DNA from: Thalassospira lucentensis | GTDB lineage: Bacteria; Pseudomonadota; Alphaproteobacteria; Rhodospirillales; Thalassospiraceae | Reading direction: 5' to 3' | Assembly (NCBI RefSeq): GCF_032921865.1 | Contig: NZ_CP136684.1 | Location: forward strand, 540,501 to 604,500 | DNA: 64,000 nt | In this document: piece after piece, positions 25,959-35,139 of the stretch | Position numbering within the stretch: the first letter of the stretch is position 1 | Layout: the number at the start of each line of letters is the position of its first letter | The notes under the pieces: generated by a model | Database searches by the model: none | What the model was told of the DNA's origin: nothing | Seen by the model: the letters and a program-made list of their open reading frames with translations, nothing else | Program-made: the position numbers and the translations under genes

Positions 25959-27158
25959 ATGACCGACATCCAGAATATTGAAGTTTCCCCGATGGAACAC
26001 CCGTTGGCAGGACAGGTGATCGCCCTGACATCGGGCGGCACCGGCGGCCATATGTTTCCGGCGGTTGCACTGGCGCGCGCCCTTGTCAGGCGCGGAGCCC
26101 ACGTGCTGTTTTTCACTGATGCCCGCGCCTCGCGCTATACCGAAGGGGTCGAGGGGGTTGAAACCATCATCCTGCCGGCCGGCGGCATTGCCGGAAAGGG
26201 CCTTAAGGGCCGTCTGACTGGCGCACTTCGCCTTGGCCTTGGCACGATGAAGGCGCGCGCGCTTCTGAAAAAATCCCGTCCCGCCGCGGTCATCGGCTTT
26301 GGCGGTTATGCCTCGATCCCGGCAACGCTTTCGGCCAAATGGCTTGGCATCCCGTTTGCCATTCATGAACAGAACGCGGTTCTGGGCCGGGCCAACCGGA
26401 TGGTTGCGGGTGCCGCCCACCGCATCGCGACATCCTTCCCGACGGTCAAACTGATCGCGCCCAATGACGCGGCCAAGGTCATCTGGACCGGCAACCCGAT
26501 CCGCCACGAAGTCGCCGCCCTCGCCAGCACCGAATATGACGCCCCAACATCCGAGGGCCCGGTGCGCCTGCTGATTACCGGCGGGTCGCAGGGGGCACGC
26601 GTTCTATCCGAAATTCTGCCCGCCGCACTGGTCGCCCTGCCGCGTGATTTGCGCAACCGCCTGATCGTGACCCAGCAGGCCCGCGAAGAAGACCTAGACG
26701 CGGTGCGCAAAACCTATGAAGGATCGGGCATTGATGTGACCCTGGCATCCTTTATCGATGACATCCCCGAACGTCTGCGCGATTGCCATCTGGTGATTGC
26801 GCGGTCCGGTGCCTCCACCGTGGCCGAACTGACCGCAGCCGGTCGTCCGGCCCTTCTGGTGCCGCTGCCCAGTGCGATTGACGATCACCAGCGTTTCAAC
26901 GCCCAGCAGGTCGAAGAAGCCGGTGGCGCGTGGCTATTGCCACAAGACCGTTTCACGATCGAGATTTTAAGCGAACGTTTGACCAAACTTCTGCAAAACC
27001 CGGCGGCACTCACCCGTGCGGCCAAGGCTGCCAAGGCCACCGGTCGCCCCAATGCCGCCGAACGGCTGGCCGACATGGTGCTGGATCTGCTGGGGCTGAA
27101 CCCGGCCGGCAGCCCCGATAATGATAACATGACAAAGAAAGACCCCCAGAAGGTATGA
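25959..27158 (+). CDS. murG: Lipid II synthase MurG
   Basis: 399-residue GT28 glycosyltransferase that adds GlcNAc to lipid I at the inner membrane. Signatures are [21 protein letters not shown] at the start, [34 protein letters not shown] and the donor-site [16 protein letters not shown]. Start is uncertain: ATG 25959 or ATG 25992 ([16 protein letters not shown]), both in frame; neither has a strong ribosome-binding site. Because 4.4 kb of foreign-looking DNA precedes it, murG must have its own promoter or depend on read-through. Confidence 0.93.
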   Translation: MTDIQNIEVSPMEHPLAGQVIALTSGGTGGHMFPAVALARALVRRGAHVLFFTDARASRYTEGVEGVETIILPAGGIAGKGLKGRLTGALRLGLGTMKARALLKKSRPAAVIGFGGYASIPATLSAKWLGIPFAIHEQNAVLGRANRMVAGAAHRIATSFPTVKLIAPNDAAKVIWTGNPIRHEVAALASTEYDAPTSEGPVRLLITGGSQGARVLSEILPAALVALPRDLRNRLIVTQQAREEDLDAVRKTYEGSGIDVTLASFIDDIPERLRDCHLVIARSGASTVAELTAAGRPALLVPLPSAIDDHQRFNAQQVEEAGGAWLLPQDRFTIEILSERLTKLLQNPAALTRAAKAAKATGRPNAAERLADMVLDLLGLNPAGSPDNDNMTKKDPQKV

Positions 27159-27169
27159 GGAGACACTCC

Positions 27170-28579
27170 ATGAACACCCTGCCGCTCAACATCGGCACCA
27201 TCCATTTTGTCGGTATTGGTGGCATCGGCATGTCCGGCATTGCCGAAATCCTGCACAACCTTGGTTACACGGTGCAGGGGTCCGATATTTCCGACAATGC
27301 CAATGTGCAGCGCCTGCGCGATCTGGGGATCAGGGTTTTCGTCGGTCATCAGGCCGCCAATGTCGAAGACGCCAAGGTGGTGGTGATCTCCACCGCCGTC
27401 AAACCCGACAACCCCGAAGTCGTCGCCGCGCGTGCTGATATGATCCCGGTTGTCCGCCGCTCCGAAATGCTGGCCGAACTGATGCGGCTCAAGGCCGCGA
27501 TTGCGGTGGGTGGCACGCATGGCAAAACCACCACCACCTCGCTGGTGGCCACCATGCTCGATGCCGCAGGGCTTGATCCGACCGTGATCAATGGCGGCAT
27601 CATCAATTCCTATGGCACCAATGCGCGCCTTGGCGATGGTGACTGGATGGTGGTCGAGGCCGATGAGTCTGATGGCACGTTCGTTAAGGTCCCCTCGACC
27701 ATTTCGGTCGTGACCAATATCGACCCGGAACATCTTGATCACTGGAAAAACTTTGATCAGCTGCGCGATGCCTTCAAGAACTTCGTTCAGAACATCCCGT
27801 TCTATGGCTTTGCGGTTCTGTGCATCGACCACCCCGAAGTCCAGGCCCTGATCGGCAAGGTCACGGACCGCCGCATCTTTACCTTTGGCTTCTCCCCACA
27901 GGCCGATGTGCGTGCGGTCAATGTCCGTACCGAAATCGGCCAAAGCACCTTTGACGTGGTTATTCGCGAACGGGTCGATAGCGAGGAACGCGTGATCAGG
28001 GATGTCCGCCTGCCGATGGTTGGCGATCATAACGTGTCAAACTCGCTGGCCGCGATCACGGTCGCGCTCGAACTTGGCATTCCTGACGATAAAATCGTCT
28101 CTGCCTTTGACGGTTTCACCGGCGTCAAACGCCGCTTTACCAAAACCGGCGAGGTCGATGGTGTCACCATCATCGATGATTACGGCCACCACCCGGTCGA
28201 AATCAAGGCGGTGCTGAAAGCCGCCCGCAAGGCAACCGAAAACAACGTCATCGCCGTGGTTCAGCCGCACCGCTATTCGCGCCTGCATGACCTGTTCGAG
28301 GAATTCTGCACCTGCTTTAACGATGCCGACAGCGTGATCGTCGCCGACGTTTACGAAGCCGGCGAAAGCCCGATTGAAGGTGCCAATCGCGACGCACTGG
28401 TCGAAGGGCTGCGCAATCGCGGCCACCGCCATGTCGCCGCCCTTGAAGGCCCGGAATCACTGGCAAGCATGATCGCCAAGGAGGCCAAACCGGGCGATCT
28501 GGTCGTCTGCCTGGGTGCCGGATCGATCAGCGCATGGGCCAACGCCCTGCCCGCACAGCTTGAAGCGCTTAAGAACTGA
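27170..28579 (+). CDS. murC: UDP-MurNAc-L-alanine ligase MurC
   Basis: 469-residue Mur ligase for the first stem amino acid. It shows [17 protein letters not shown], the ATP loop [19 protein letters not shown] and [13 protein letters not shown] 27170 follows GAGGAGA at an ideal distance. The ATG at 27155, overlapping the murG stop, is less likely to initiate. Confidence 0.95.
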   Translation: MNTLPLNIGTIHFVGIGGIGMSGIAEILHNLGYTVQGSDISDNANVQRLRDLGIRVFVGHQAANVEDAKVVVISTAVKPDNPEVVAARADMIPVVRRSEMLAELMRLKAAIAVGGTHGKTTTTSLVATMLDAAGLDPTVINGGIINSYGTNARLGDGDWMVVEADESDGTFVKVPSTISVVTNIDPEHLDHWKNFDQLRDAFKNFVQNIPFYGFAVLCIDHPEVQALIGKVTDRRIFTFGFSPQADVRAVNVRTEIGQSTFDVVIRERVDSEERVIRDVRLPMVGDHNVSNSLAAITVALELGIPDDKIVSAFDGFTGVKRRFTKTGEVDGVTIIDDYGHHPVEIKAVLKAARKATENNVIAVVQPHRYSRLHDLFEEFCTCFNDADSVIVADVYEAGESPIEGANRDALVEGLRNRGHRHVAALEGPESLASMIAKEAKPGDLVVCLGAGSISAWANALPAQLEALKN

Positions 28580-28619
28580 AACTGAAACCGAAACCTGAAA
28601 CGGATTTGACGAGTTTGTC

Positions 28620-29564
28620 ATGAGTACGCCGGGACATCACACACCGCTTATTGATCGCCTGCCAAAGGTGCGCGGCAAGCTGCGCGAAGGCGCACAATTG
28701 TCCAAGGTCACCTGGTTTCAGGTCGGCGGCCCGGCCGATGTGATGTTCCGCCCGGCTGATGAAATGGATCTGGCCGATTTCATCAAAAGCCGTCCGGCCG
28801 AAATTCCGATCACCGTCATCGGGGTTGGCTCGAACCTTCTGGTCCGTGATGGCGGCATTCGTGGCGTGGTCGTCCGTCTGGGTCGGCCCTTTACCGATGC
28901 CATCATCAAGGATGGCGAAATTCATGCCGGGGCCGGTGCGCTTGACCTGAACGTTGCGCAAATGGCGCGCGACGCCGGGATTGCCGGGCTTGAGTTTCTG
29001 TCCGGCATTCCGGGCACGATTGGCGGCGCGCTTCGCATGAATGCCGGGGCCTATGGCACGGAAATCAAGGATGTTCTGGTCAGCGCCAATGCGATTGACG
29101 GCAATGGCGACCTTCATACCGTCACCGCCAAGGCGATGGATATGACGTACCGGCATTGTGGCCTGCCCGAAGACTGGATTTTCACATCCGCCATCCTGCG
29201 TGGCAAGCCGGGCGACCCGGCCGAGATCACCAAGCGCATGGATGAAATCCACGAAGCCCGCGCCGGATCACAGCCGATCAAATCGCGTACCGGCGGATCG
29301 ACCTTCGCCAATCCCCTGCCCGATAGTGCATGGGAAGTCATTGATGCCGCCGGGTGCCGGGGGCTGACGATTGGCGGGGCGCAGATGTCGCCGCAACATT
29401 GCAATTTCATGATCAATCTGGGCAATGCCACCGCCTTTGATCTCGAAGAACTCGGCGAAACCGTGCGCGAGCGCGTGAAAAAACATAGTGGCGTCGATCT
29501 GCGCTGGGAAATCCGGCGCATCGGCGACCGACTGGGACACTCGATCATAGGAAAAGACGCATGA
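28620..29564 (+). CDS. murB: UDP-N-acetylenolpyruvoylglucosamine reductase MurB
   Basis: 314-residue FAD enzyme that reduces enolpyruvyl-UDP-GlcNAc to UDP-MurNAc with NADPH. FAD-binding segments TWFQVGGPADV, GVGSNLLVRDGG and SGIPGTIGGALRMNAGAYG are present. The catalytic serine region reads RTGGSTFANP and the late acid lies in ISGV-type sequence near HSGVDLRWEIRRIG. Type I family length. It overlaps ddl by 4 nt. Confidence 0.95.
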   Translation: MSTPGHHTPLIDRLPKVRGKLREGAQLSKVTWFQVGGPADVMFRPADEMDLADFIKSRPAEIPITVIGVGSNLLVRDGGIRGVVVRLGRPFTDAIIKDGEIHAGAGALDLNVAQMARDAGIAGLEFLSGIPGTIGGALRMNAGAYGTEIKDVLVSANAIDGNGDLHTVTAKAMDMTYRHCGLPEDWIFTSAILRGKPGDPAEITKRMDEIHEARAGSQPIKSRTGGSTFANPLPDSAWEVIDAAGCRGLTIGGAQMSPQHCNFMINLGNATAFDLEELGETVRERVKKHSGVDLRWEIRRIGDRLGHSIIGKDA

Positions 29565-30475
29565 GCAAGCATGTCGCCGTCATTTATGGCGGCTGGTCCG
29601 CAGAACGCCCCGTTTCCCTGTCCTCGGGCACGGAATGCATCAAGGCGCTGCGTGAAAAGGGCTATCGCGTCACCGAAATTGATGCCGGTCGCGATCTGGC
29701 CGCCCAGCTTGCCGCGATTGACCCCAAACCCGATGTCGTATTCAACGCTCTGCATGGCCGCTGGGGCGAGGATGGCTGCGTGCAAGGGTTGCTTGAAATC
29801 ATGGGCATTCCCTATACCCATTCGGGTGTGCGCGCATCCTCCATCGCCATGGATAAAATGTCGGCCAAGGCGATGTTCATGGAATATGACATTCCCTGTG
29901 CCCGCCATGTCTGGGTCTCGCGCGATGAAATCGCATCGGGCAATGCCCTGCCACCGCCCTATGTCCTGAAACCCAATAACGAGGGGTCCTCCGTCGGGGT
30001 GGAAATCATCCTGACGGCCGAGGAAGAACAGAACATGCTGGCCCGCGAATGGACGCATGGCGACGGCGTGATGCAGGAAGAATTCATTCCCGGCCGCGAA
30101 ATGACCGTGGCGGTCAAGGATGGCAAGGCGATGGAAATCATCGAAATCATGACCGGCAATCATGCCTTTTATGATTTTGAATCAAAATATGTCGCCGGCG
30201 GCTCCGAACATATCATCCCCGCCGATATCCCCGGCGACCTTCGCGCCAAAATTCAGGATTGCGCCGAAAAGGCCTATCGCGCGCTTGGCTGCCGCGGGAT
30301 TGCGCGCGCCGATTTCCGCTATGACCCGACTGAAGACCGCGTCGCGATCCTTGAAATCAACACCCAGCCCGGCATGACCCCGACATCGCTGGTCCCCGAT
30401 GCCGCCCGTCATGACGGGCTAAGCTTCGCCGACATTGTCGCCTGGATGGTCGAGGACGCCTCATGCGAACGCTGA
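29561..30475 (+). CDS. ddl: D-alanine--D-alanine ligase
   Basis: 304-residue ATP-grasp ligase producing D-Ala-D-Ala for MurF. It contains YGGWSAERPVSLSSG, LHGRWGEDGCVQGLLE, NNEGSSVGVE, the GREMTVAV strand and the metal-binding EINTQPGMTPTSLVP. It overlaps murB by 4 nt (ATGA), the normal alphaproteobacterial order. Confidence 0.95.
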   Translation: MSKHVAVIYGGWSAERPVSLSSGTECIKALREKGYRVTEIDAGRDLAAQLAAIDPKPDVVFNALHGRWGEDGCVQGLLEIMGIPYTHSGVRASSIAMDKMSAKAMFMEYDIPCARHVWVSRDEIASGNALPPPYVLKPNNEGSSVGVEIILTAEEEQNMLAREWTHGDGVMQEEFIPGREMTVAVKDGKAMEIIEIMTGNHAFYDFESKYVAGGSEHIIPADIPGDLRAKIQDCAEKAYRALGCRGIARADFRYDPTEDRVAILEINTQPGMTPTSLVPDAARHDGLSFADIVAWMVEDASCER

Positions 30476-30505
30476 TGCTCACACTTGTGCATAAAGTCTC
30501 TGGAA

Positions 30506-31390
30506 ATGGCTGCCATGTATAGCACCCCGCCCAGCACCCTCGAAGAACAGGCCCGCGAACGCCGCGAGAAGCTTGAACAGCAGCACAGTGTTGGCGCCAA
30601 CCTGAAAAAACTGGTGCGTGTTTTCTGGTGGTCGAGCCTCACGGCCCTGCTGATCGCCGGGCCCTTTGCGCTGTGGTATACCGGCAAGGCCGAAAAATGG
30701 TATGCGGTCGCCGAGGTCGAGGCGATCCGCCTTTCCGCCGAATTTGGCATGACGGTGAAAAATATCGAAGTCCGCGGTCGCGAAAAAACCGACCCCGAAG
30801 CCCTTCTTGCCGCCATCGGCCAGAAGCCCGGCACCCCGATTGTCACCTTTGATGTCGATGCCGCGCGCGAACGCATCGAACAGCTTTCCTGGGTGCGCGA
30901 TGCAATTGTCGAACGCCGCCTGCCCAACACCCTGATCGTCTCGATCTCCGAACGCCAGCCGGTCGCCCTGTGGCAGACCGATCATGGCCATACCGTGATC
31001 GATGCCGATGGCGCGCAGCTTCAGGATTACGAACTGGGTGATTATCTTGACCTGCCGGTCGTGGTCGGCGCCGACGCCCCCGAACATGCCAGCGAAATGC
31101 TGACCACGCTTAAATCCATCCCGCGCCTGTTTGACATGGTCAGCGGCGCACAGCGCATCGGCAACCGCCGCTGGAACATCCAGCTTGCCAACGGCATGTT
31201 CATCCGCCTGCCCGAGGAAAACATGGACAAGGCCTGGGCACGCCTCGATCAGCTTGATCAAGAACACCACATCCTGTCACGCGACGTCCTGATCGTCGAT
31301 CTCCGCCTGCCCGACCGCACCTTTGTCCGCCTGACACCGGGGGCGGCTGAGCAACGCCGCAACCCGCCAAAGAAGGGTAATGCGGCCTAG
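30506..31390 (+). CDS. ftsQ: Cell division protein FtsQ
   Basis: 294-residue bitopic protein with a cytosolic N-terminus rich in Glu/Arg, one membrane helix (about 34-55) and a periplasmic POTRA domain. The POTRA domain has VKNIEVRGREKTDPEALLAAIG and ERIEQLSWVRDAIVERRLPNTLIV, followed by the beta domain ending in RTFVRLTPGAAEQRRNPPKK. FtsQ recruits FtsL-FtsB to the septum. Two starts are possible, ATG 30506 or ATG 30515, neither with a strong ribosome-binding site. In most relatives ftsA follows directly; here it is 14.2 kb away. A decayed partial copy of this gene lies at 39617-39738. Confidence 0.92.
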   Translation: MAAMYSTPPSTLEEQARERREKLEQQHSVGANLKKLVRVFWWSSLTALLIAGPFALWYTGKAEKWYAVAEVEAIRLSAEFGMTVKNIEVRGREKTDPEALLAAIGQKPGTPIVTFDVDAARERIEQLSWVRDAIVERRLPNTLIVSISERQPVALWQTDHGHTVIDADGAQLQDYELGDYLDLPVVVGADAPEHASEMLTTLKSIPRLFDMVSGAQRIGNRRWNIQLANGMFIRLPEENMDKAWARLDQLDQEHHILSRDVLIVDLRLPDRTFVRLTPGAAEQRRNPPKKGNAA

Positions 31391-31410
31391 TGCCGCGTAC
31401 CGTTTTCTCT
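31382..31410 (+). terminator. Weak terminator-like hairpin after ftsQ
   Basis: GCGGC and GCCGC flank a CTAGT loop across the ftsQ stop codon, followed by a short TTTT-containing tract. The 5-bp stem makes this marginal. Confidence 0.35.
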
Positions 31411-31451
31411 AAAAAAAAGACCCGGAGCAAAAGGGCGGCTTCTGCTCCGGG
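31409..31451 (-). terminator. Rho-independent terminator of the hydroxyacid dehydrogenase gene
   Basis: On the minus strand CCCGGAGCA pairs with TGCTCCGGG around a 13-nt loop and is followed by TCTTTTTTTTAGAG. Confidence 0.8.
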
Positions 31452-31509
31452 GATAGCCGGTCGGTCGAAAATCAACCGTCCGGCCGGTGGGGGGTAAGGT
31501 CAAATTGCG

Positions 31510-32481
31510 TTATTTTGCAATCCGATTGACCGGCGCCAATCCCTGACGGATACGGTTGACGTTATCTGCCATGACATTTCTGCGCCGTTCAATCGTGCCA
31601 TGCGTCCAGCCCGACATATGGGGCGTCATTGTAACGTTACCGAGCTCATGAAACGGCAGGCGCGAGGGATAGGTCACCGCGTCCGGTCCGCTCGGATACT
31701 GGTACCATGTATCAATAAAGGCATGTGCGATCAGGCCGTCTTTTAACGCCCCAAACAGCGCCTCTTCATCAACCACGCCACCGCGGCCGACATTCATGAA
31801 AACCGCAGTCGGCTTCATGCTGGCAAACGCCTTGCCATCAACAAGGCCGGTCGTGTTGGCCGCCAGCGGCAGCGTATTTACGACAACATCCACATGCGCC
31901 AGCATTTCCCTGAAATCATCAATGGCATGAAACGCATCGATCTGGCTCTGGTCCTCGGGGCGGGAACGGTTGGCAACATGCACATTCATGCCAAACGCCT
32001 TGGCGCGTTGGGCAATCGCCTTGCCGATATGCCCGTAACCCAGAATACCGATTGTGGTACTGCCAAGCTCCGTTCTCATGCCAGACGGACCACCCGCCCA
32101 ATATTTCCAGTCCCCTTTGCGCAAACGCGCGTCGGCATCCGCAAGCGGAACATGACGTGACAGCAACGCACACATCGCATATTCCGCAATCGCAATCTCG
32201 TGCCCGAAACAATTGCAAAGATCGGCATCCACCGGCAGATCCGGAACACGGATGCCGTCATAGCCCGCACCTGGCACCTGATAAAGCTTCAGGTTACGCG
32301 GCGATGGAAAACTGTCATCAAACCTGATGCCGATAATGACATCTGCCGTGGCATAGGCTTCGCGATCCGCCTCACGGCCAAGATGATCGGGCAACAGAAC
32401 AAGCTCATGCGCCGCATCAAGCAATTCGGCAAAACCGGGATGAAAAGTCGAGGCATTCGCCCCATGGAACACGACCTTCAC
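31510..32481 (-). CDS. D-2-hydroxyacid dehydrogenase with atypical active site
   Basis: 323-residue NAD(P)-dependent dehydrogenase. The Rossmann motif GYGHIG is at 148-153 and catalytic Arg233 in NVGRGGVVDEEAL. His288 lies in TPHMSGWT, but the position where family members carry the catalytic Glu (DVFE-type) reads IDTWYQYP. Likely reaction: reduction of a 2-keto acid, perhaps a keto-sugar acid given the neighbourhood. Translation starts at a GTG (32481) with GGAGG 7 nt upstream. It is divergent from nothing but downstream of, and separate from, the GntR gene on the same strand. Its promoter carries the same TGATATTTCAC motif as the TRAP operon. Confidence 0.85.
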   Translation of the reverse strand: MKVVFHGANASTFHPGFAELLDAAHELVLLPDHLGREADREAYATADVIIGIRFDDSFPSPRNLKLYQVPGAGYDGIRVPDLPVDADLCNCFGHEIAIAEYAMCALLSRHVPLADADARLRKGDWKYWAGGPSGMRTELGSTTIGILGYGHIGKAIAQRAKAFGMNVHVANRSRPEDQSQIDAFHAIDDFREMLAHVDVVVNTLPLAANTTGLVDGKAFASMKPTAVFMNVGRGGVVDEEALFGALKDGLIAHAFIDTWYQYPSGPDAVTYPSRLPFHELGNVTMTPHMSGWTHGTIERRRNVMADNVNRIRQGLAPVNRIAK

Positions 32482-32526
32482 GAAATCCTCCCAAATATGG
32501 TTATTATTTTTCGCTTTGATATTTTC

Positions 32527-32537
32527 TGATATTTCAC
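32527..32537. promoter_or_regulatory. Candidate GntR operator before the dehydrogenase gene
   Basis: TGATATTTCAC, the reverse complement of 11 of the 12 bases of the palindrome before the TRAP operon (33482-33493). A second TGATATTT lies 10 nt upstream. Confidence 0.45.
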
Positions 32538-32544
32538 AAAATTT

Positions 32545-32571
32545 CAATAGGAAAATCGCAAAATCCTATTG
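32545..32571 (-). terminator. Hairpin after the GntR gene
   Basis: CAATAGGA (32545-32552) and TCCTATTG (32564-32571) form a perfect 8-bp stem with an 11-nt loop. On the minus strand AAATTTTG follows. It could be a weak terminator or an operator. Confidence 0.4.
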
Positions 32572-32589
32572 GCCCTCCGGCCCCTTATC

Positions 32590-33351
32590 TCAAAATGGAT
32601 CAAAGTCCTGCGTCACGTCAAAAATGCTCGGTGCGATACTGTTTTCAAGAACCGGGAACATCGCATCCACAAACTCGATCAGCTTGTCCGACGCAATCAG
32701 TGCCGCATCCTTTTCCCCCTCGACAACCGCATTCAGCACATCGAGATGGCTGTCGATGGTCACGTCAAGCGACACCCCATCAACCGTCTGCGTATGATAA
32801 ATCCATCCCAGACGGCGGAAAATCGTGTGCAGGGGACGCAACGTATATTCAAGAAACGGCTCGCCGCAGGCTGCCAGCATCATCTGATCAATCCGGCGAT
32901 CGAATTCGTTGAACTCGACAATCGTCATCTTGTCGCGATGCGTTGTCAAAAGCCCGATCAGATGGCGCATCTGACTTCTGTGTGACGTACTCGCCCGCGC
33001 ACTCGCCAAAGAAACAACAAACCTTTCCATATCGCGCCGCAGCCGCAACAGCAAATGGGTGCGTGTCAGGTCAATCGGCGCAATCTGGATGCCCTGGCGG
33101 GGCTGAATGATCATAAGGGTATCGGCTGACAGGCGCGTGACCGCCTGATGAACCGGCGTGCGGCTGATACCGGTTGCGGTTTGCAAATCCTGTATGCGCA
33201 GATAACTGCCCGGCTTCAATTCACAGGTCACGATAAGTTCTTCAAGCTTGTTATAGGCAAGCTCGTTCAGGTTTTTGCCCCCGCCCGATCCCGTTTTTCC
33301 CGGCTCGGAAGAATCGCCCGAAATGACCTTATCTTTCTGTTTCGACGCCAT
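32590..33351 (-). CDS. GntR-family regulator (FadR/FCD type)
   Basis: 253-residue regulator. There is a polar N-terminal extension (about 1-26) and a winged helix (about 27-95: LNELAYNKLEELIVTCELKPG, then ISRTPVHQAVTRL). The all-helical effector domain includes FVVSLASARASTS, EFNEFDRRIDQMMLAACGEP and the C-terminal helices with SHLDVLNAVVEGEK. FCD-type regulators bind sugar acids or other carboxylates, which fits the divergent TRAP and sugar-acid operon. ATG 33351 follows GAGAG; an ATG 21 nt upstream lacks a ribosome-binding site. Confidence 0.87.
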   Translation of the reverse strand: MASKQKDKVISGDSSEPGKTGSGGGKNLNELAYNKLEELIVTCELKPGSYLRIQDLQTATGISRTPVHQAVTRLSADTLMIIQPRQGIQIAPIDLTRTHLLLRLRRDMERFVVSLASARASTSHRSQMRHLIGLLTTHRDKMTIVEFNEFDRRIDQMMLAACGEPFLEYTLRPLHTIFRRLGWIYHTQTVDGVSLDVTIDSHLDVLNAVVEGEKDAALIASDKLIEFVDAMFPVLENSIAPSIFDVTQDFDPF

Positions 33352-33481
33352 TATTTCTCTCTGTAATTTCATAAAAAGTCACAATATATTTGTTTTTATT
33401 CAATACCATATATACACATTCCCATGGATGGAAAAGTAAAACCTGTTGAAGTTCCCGCTTGATACATGCTACTGATGTTTC

Positions 33482-33493
33482 GTGAAATATCAC
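33482..33493. promoter_or_regulatory. Palindrome GTGAAATATCAC, candidate GntR operator
   Basis: GTGA-AATA-TCAC lies 31 nt before the dctP start codon, in the 172-nt divergent region between the GntR gene and the TRAP operon. A near-identical element precedes the hydroxyacid dehydrogenase gene. Confidence 0.5.
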
Positions 33494-33523
33494 AACATGT
33501 CACATAAGGGAGGAACCAACGAC

Positions 33524-34549
33524 ATGAAAAAACTAACAAAAACATTAACCGCTCTGGCCGCCACCGGCTTTCTGACTTTCACCACCTCACAGGCCTTCGC
33601 AGCCGACCCGACCCCGCTGCAATTCCAGACACATCACAACGCCTCCTCATTGCAGGGCAAGGCACTGTTGCGGTTTGCCGACCTTGTCAAAGAATATTCC
33701 GACGGCACCGTGCAGGTCGAAATGCACACCAGTTCATCGGTCGTGAACTCGAACGAAGCCTTCGAAGCATCCAGCATGGGCATCATTGACGGTGACGCAA
33801 CCGGTGCGGGCTATATCACCGGCAAAAACCCTGCCTTCCAGTTCTATGGCGACATCATGGGCGGCTACAGCACCCCGGAACAGCTCCTTGGCTGGTACAG
33901 GGATGGCGGTCTCGACCTCGCAAACGAGCTGTATCACAAATTCAACATGCATCTTGTCGGTGTCTTCATCGCAACCCCCAAATCATTAAGCTCAACCACC
34001 CCGCTTGCCGGGATCAATGATCTTAAGGGCTGGAAATTCCGCTCGCCTCCGGGCATGGAATCCGAAATTTTCCAGAAACTTGGCGCTGGCCCGGTTGTGA
34101 TGCCGTTTGGCGAGGTGTTCACCGCCATGTCCACCGGCACGGTTTCGGGGGCGGATGCCTCCACACTCGCCGTGAACAAGAAACTCGGCCTCTATGACAT
34201 CGCCAAATACGCGACCTATCCCGGCTTCCATTCCATGCCGATCGAACATATCGCCATTAATCTCGAAAAATGGAATGCGCTGGACGAGGCCCAGCAAAAG
34301 GCCATGCAGGACGCCATTGCAACGATTGCCCCGGAAGTCATCGCAGAATCAAACAAGCTTGATCAGGAAGCCGCCAAGGAACTGACCGAGGCCGGCGTCA
34401 CCCTCGAAGACTGGAGCAACGAAGACCGTCTGGCATTCCGCAAGGCGGCACAGGAAGTATGGGCCGACTGGGCAACGCGGAGCCCCGAAGCCAAAGCAGC
34501 CTATGACGCACATATCGCCTACATGAAGAAAAACGGCATCCTCGACTAA
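33524..34549 (+). CDS. TRAP transporter solute-binding protein (DctP type)
   Basis: 341-residue periplasmic binding protein with signal peptide MKKLTKTLTALAATGFLTFT (cut after QAFA). The DctP fold shows FADLVKEYSDGTVQVEMH, LKGWKFRSPPGMESEIFQKLGAGPV and MPFGEVFTAMSTGTVSGADAS. The conserved Arg near FRSPPG normally salt-bridges the carboxylate of the ligand, so an organic or sugar acid is expected. GGGAGG precedes the ATG. It is the first gene of a six-gene + strand operon. Confidence 0.9.
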   Translation: MKKLTKTLTALAATGFLTFTTSQAFAADPTPLQFQTHHNASSLQGKALLRFADLVKEYSDGTVQVEMHTSSSVVNSNEAFEASSMGIIDGDATGAGYITGKNPAFQFYGDIMGGYSTPEQLLGWYRDGGLDLANELYHKFNMHLVGVFIATPKSLSSTTPLAGINDLKGWKFRSPPGMESEIFQKLGAGPVVMPFGEVFTAMSTGTVSGADASTLAVNKKLGLYDIAKYATYPGFHSMPIEHIAINLEKWNALDEAQQKAMQDAIATIAPEVIAESNKLDQEAAKELTEAGVTLEDWSNEDRLAFRKAAQEVWADWATRSPEAKAAYDAHIAYMKKNGILD

Positions 34550-34571
34550 CCAGCAAGTCCGTCATTTTGAT

Positions 34572-34598
34572 CCTCGGGGGTTTCCCCCGGGGGCTTTT
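34572..34598 (+). terminator. Intercistronic hairpin between binding protein and permease
   Basis: A run GGGGG-TTT-CCCCC (34576-34588) extended by flanking pairs and followed by GGGGGCTTTTCT. It lies 20 nt after the binding-protein stop and just before the small-permease ribosome-binding site. It may attenuate transcription or protect the 3' end, giving more binding protein than permease. Confidence 0.5.
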
Positions 34599-34611
34599 CT
34601 GGAGGTCCGCG

Positions 34612-35139
34612 ATGCAGGCAACCCCGAAACGCGTGCGCAGCTTTCAATTCGTCGTCGCACTATTTTCCCTTCTTCTTTTGATCATTGTCGGGGTGACTTT
34701 TTACGAAGTCATCGCACGCTACATATTCAAAACCCCGACAATCTGGGCCAATGAACTGGCCCTGTGGCTCTCGGCAATCCTGTTTCTGGCCGCGGGCCTC
34801 TATGCCATGCAAAGAGACCAGCATCTCAGAATTACCGTCCTCTATGACGCAAGCCCCGCATGGCTTCAGCGCATATTCGATCTCATCACGCTGGCCTGCT
34901 GCCTGACATTCTGTCTGGGCATTGCATGGTTCGGCGCGCCCAGCTCGTGGCAATCCCTGATGAATTGGGAACCGTTTGGCACGGCATGGAACCCGCCGAT
35001 CCCGGCAACGGTCAAGCCGCTCATTGTTCTGACAACCGGTTTGATGGCGCTTTACGCAATCATCAACTGCGTCAAAAGGTTCCGTGGCATCCCCGCCGAC
35101 ACAGCAGAATCAGTCACGGAGGACAACCGTGTCGATTGA
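34612..35139 (+). CDS. TRAP transporter small permease (DctQ type)
   Basis: 175-residue membrane protein with four helices: VVALFSLLLLIIVGVTFYEVIARYIF, ELALWLSAILFLAAGLYAM, the LITLACCLTFCLGIAWFG helix and VLTTGLMALYAIINC. The E-x-x-x-R-Y-x-F and WANELALWL segments are characteristic. The ATG at 34612 has GGAGG before it. It overlaps the large permease by 11 nt. Confidence 0.88.
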   Translation: MQATPKRVRSFQFVVALFSLLLLIIVGVTFYEVIARYIFKTPTIWANELALWLSAILFLAAGLYAMQRDQHLRITVLYDASPAWLQRIFDLITLACCLTFCLGIAWFGAPSSWQSLMNWEPFGTAWNPPIPATVKPLIVLTTGLMALYAIINCVKRFRGIPADTAESVTEDNRVD

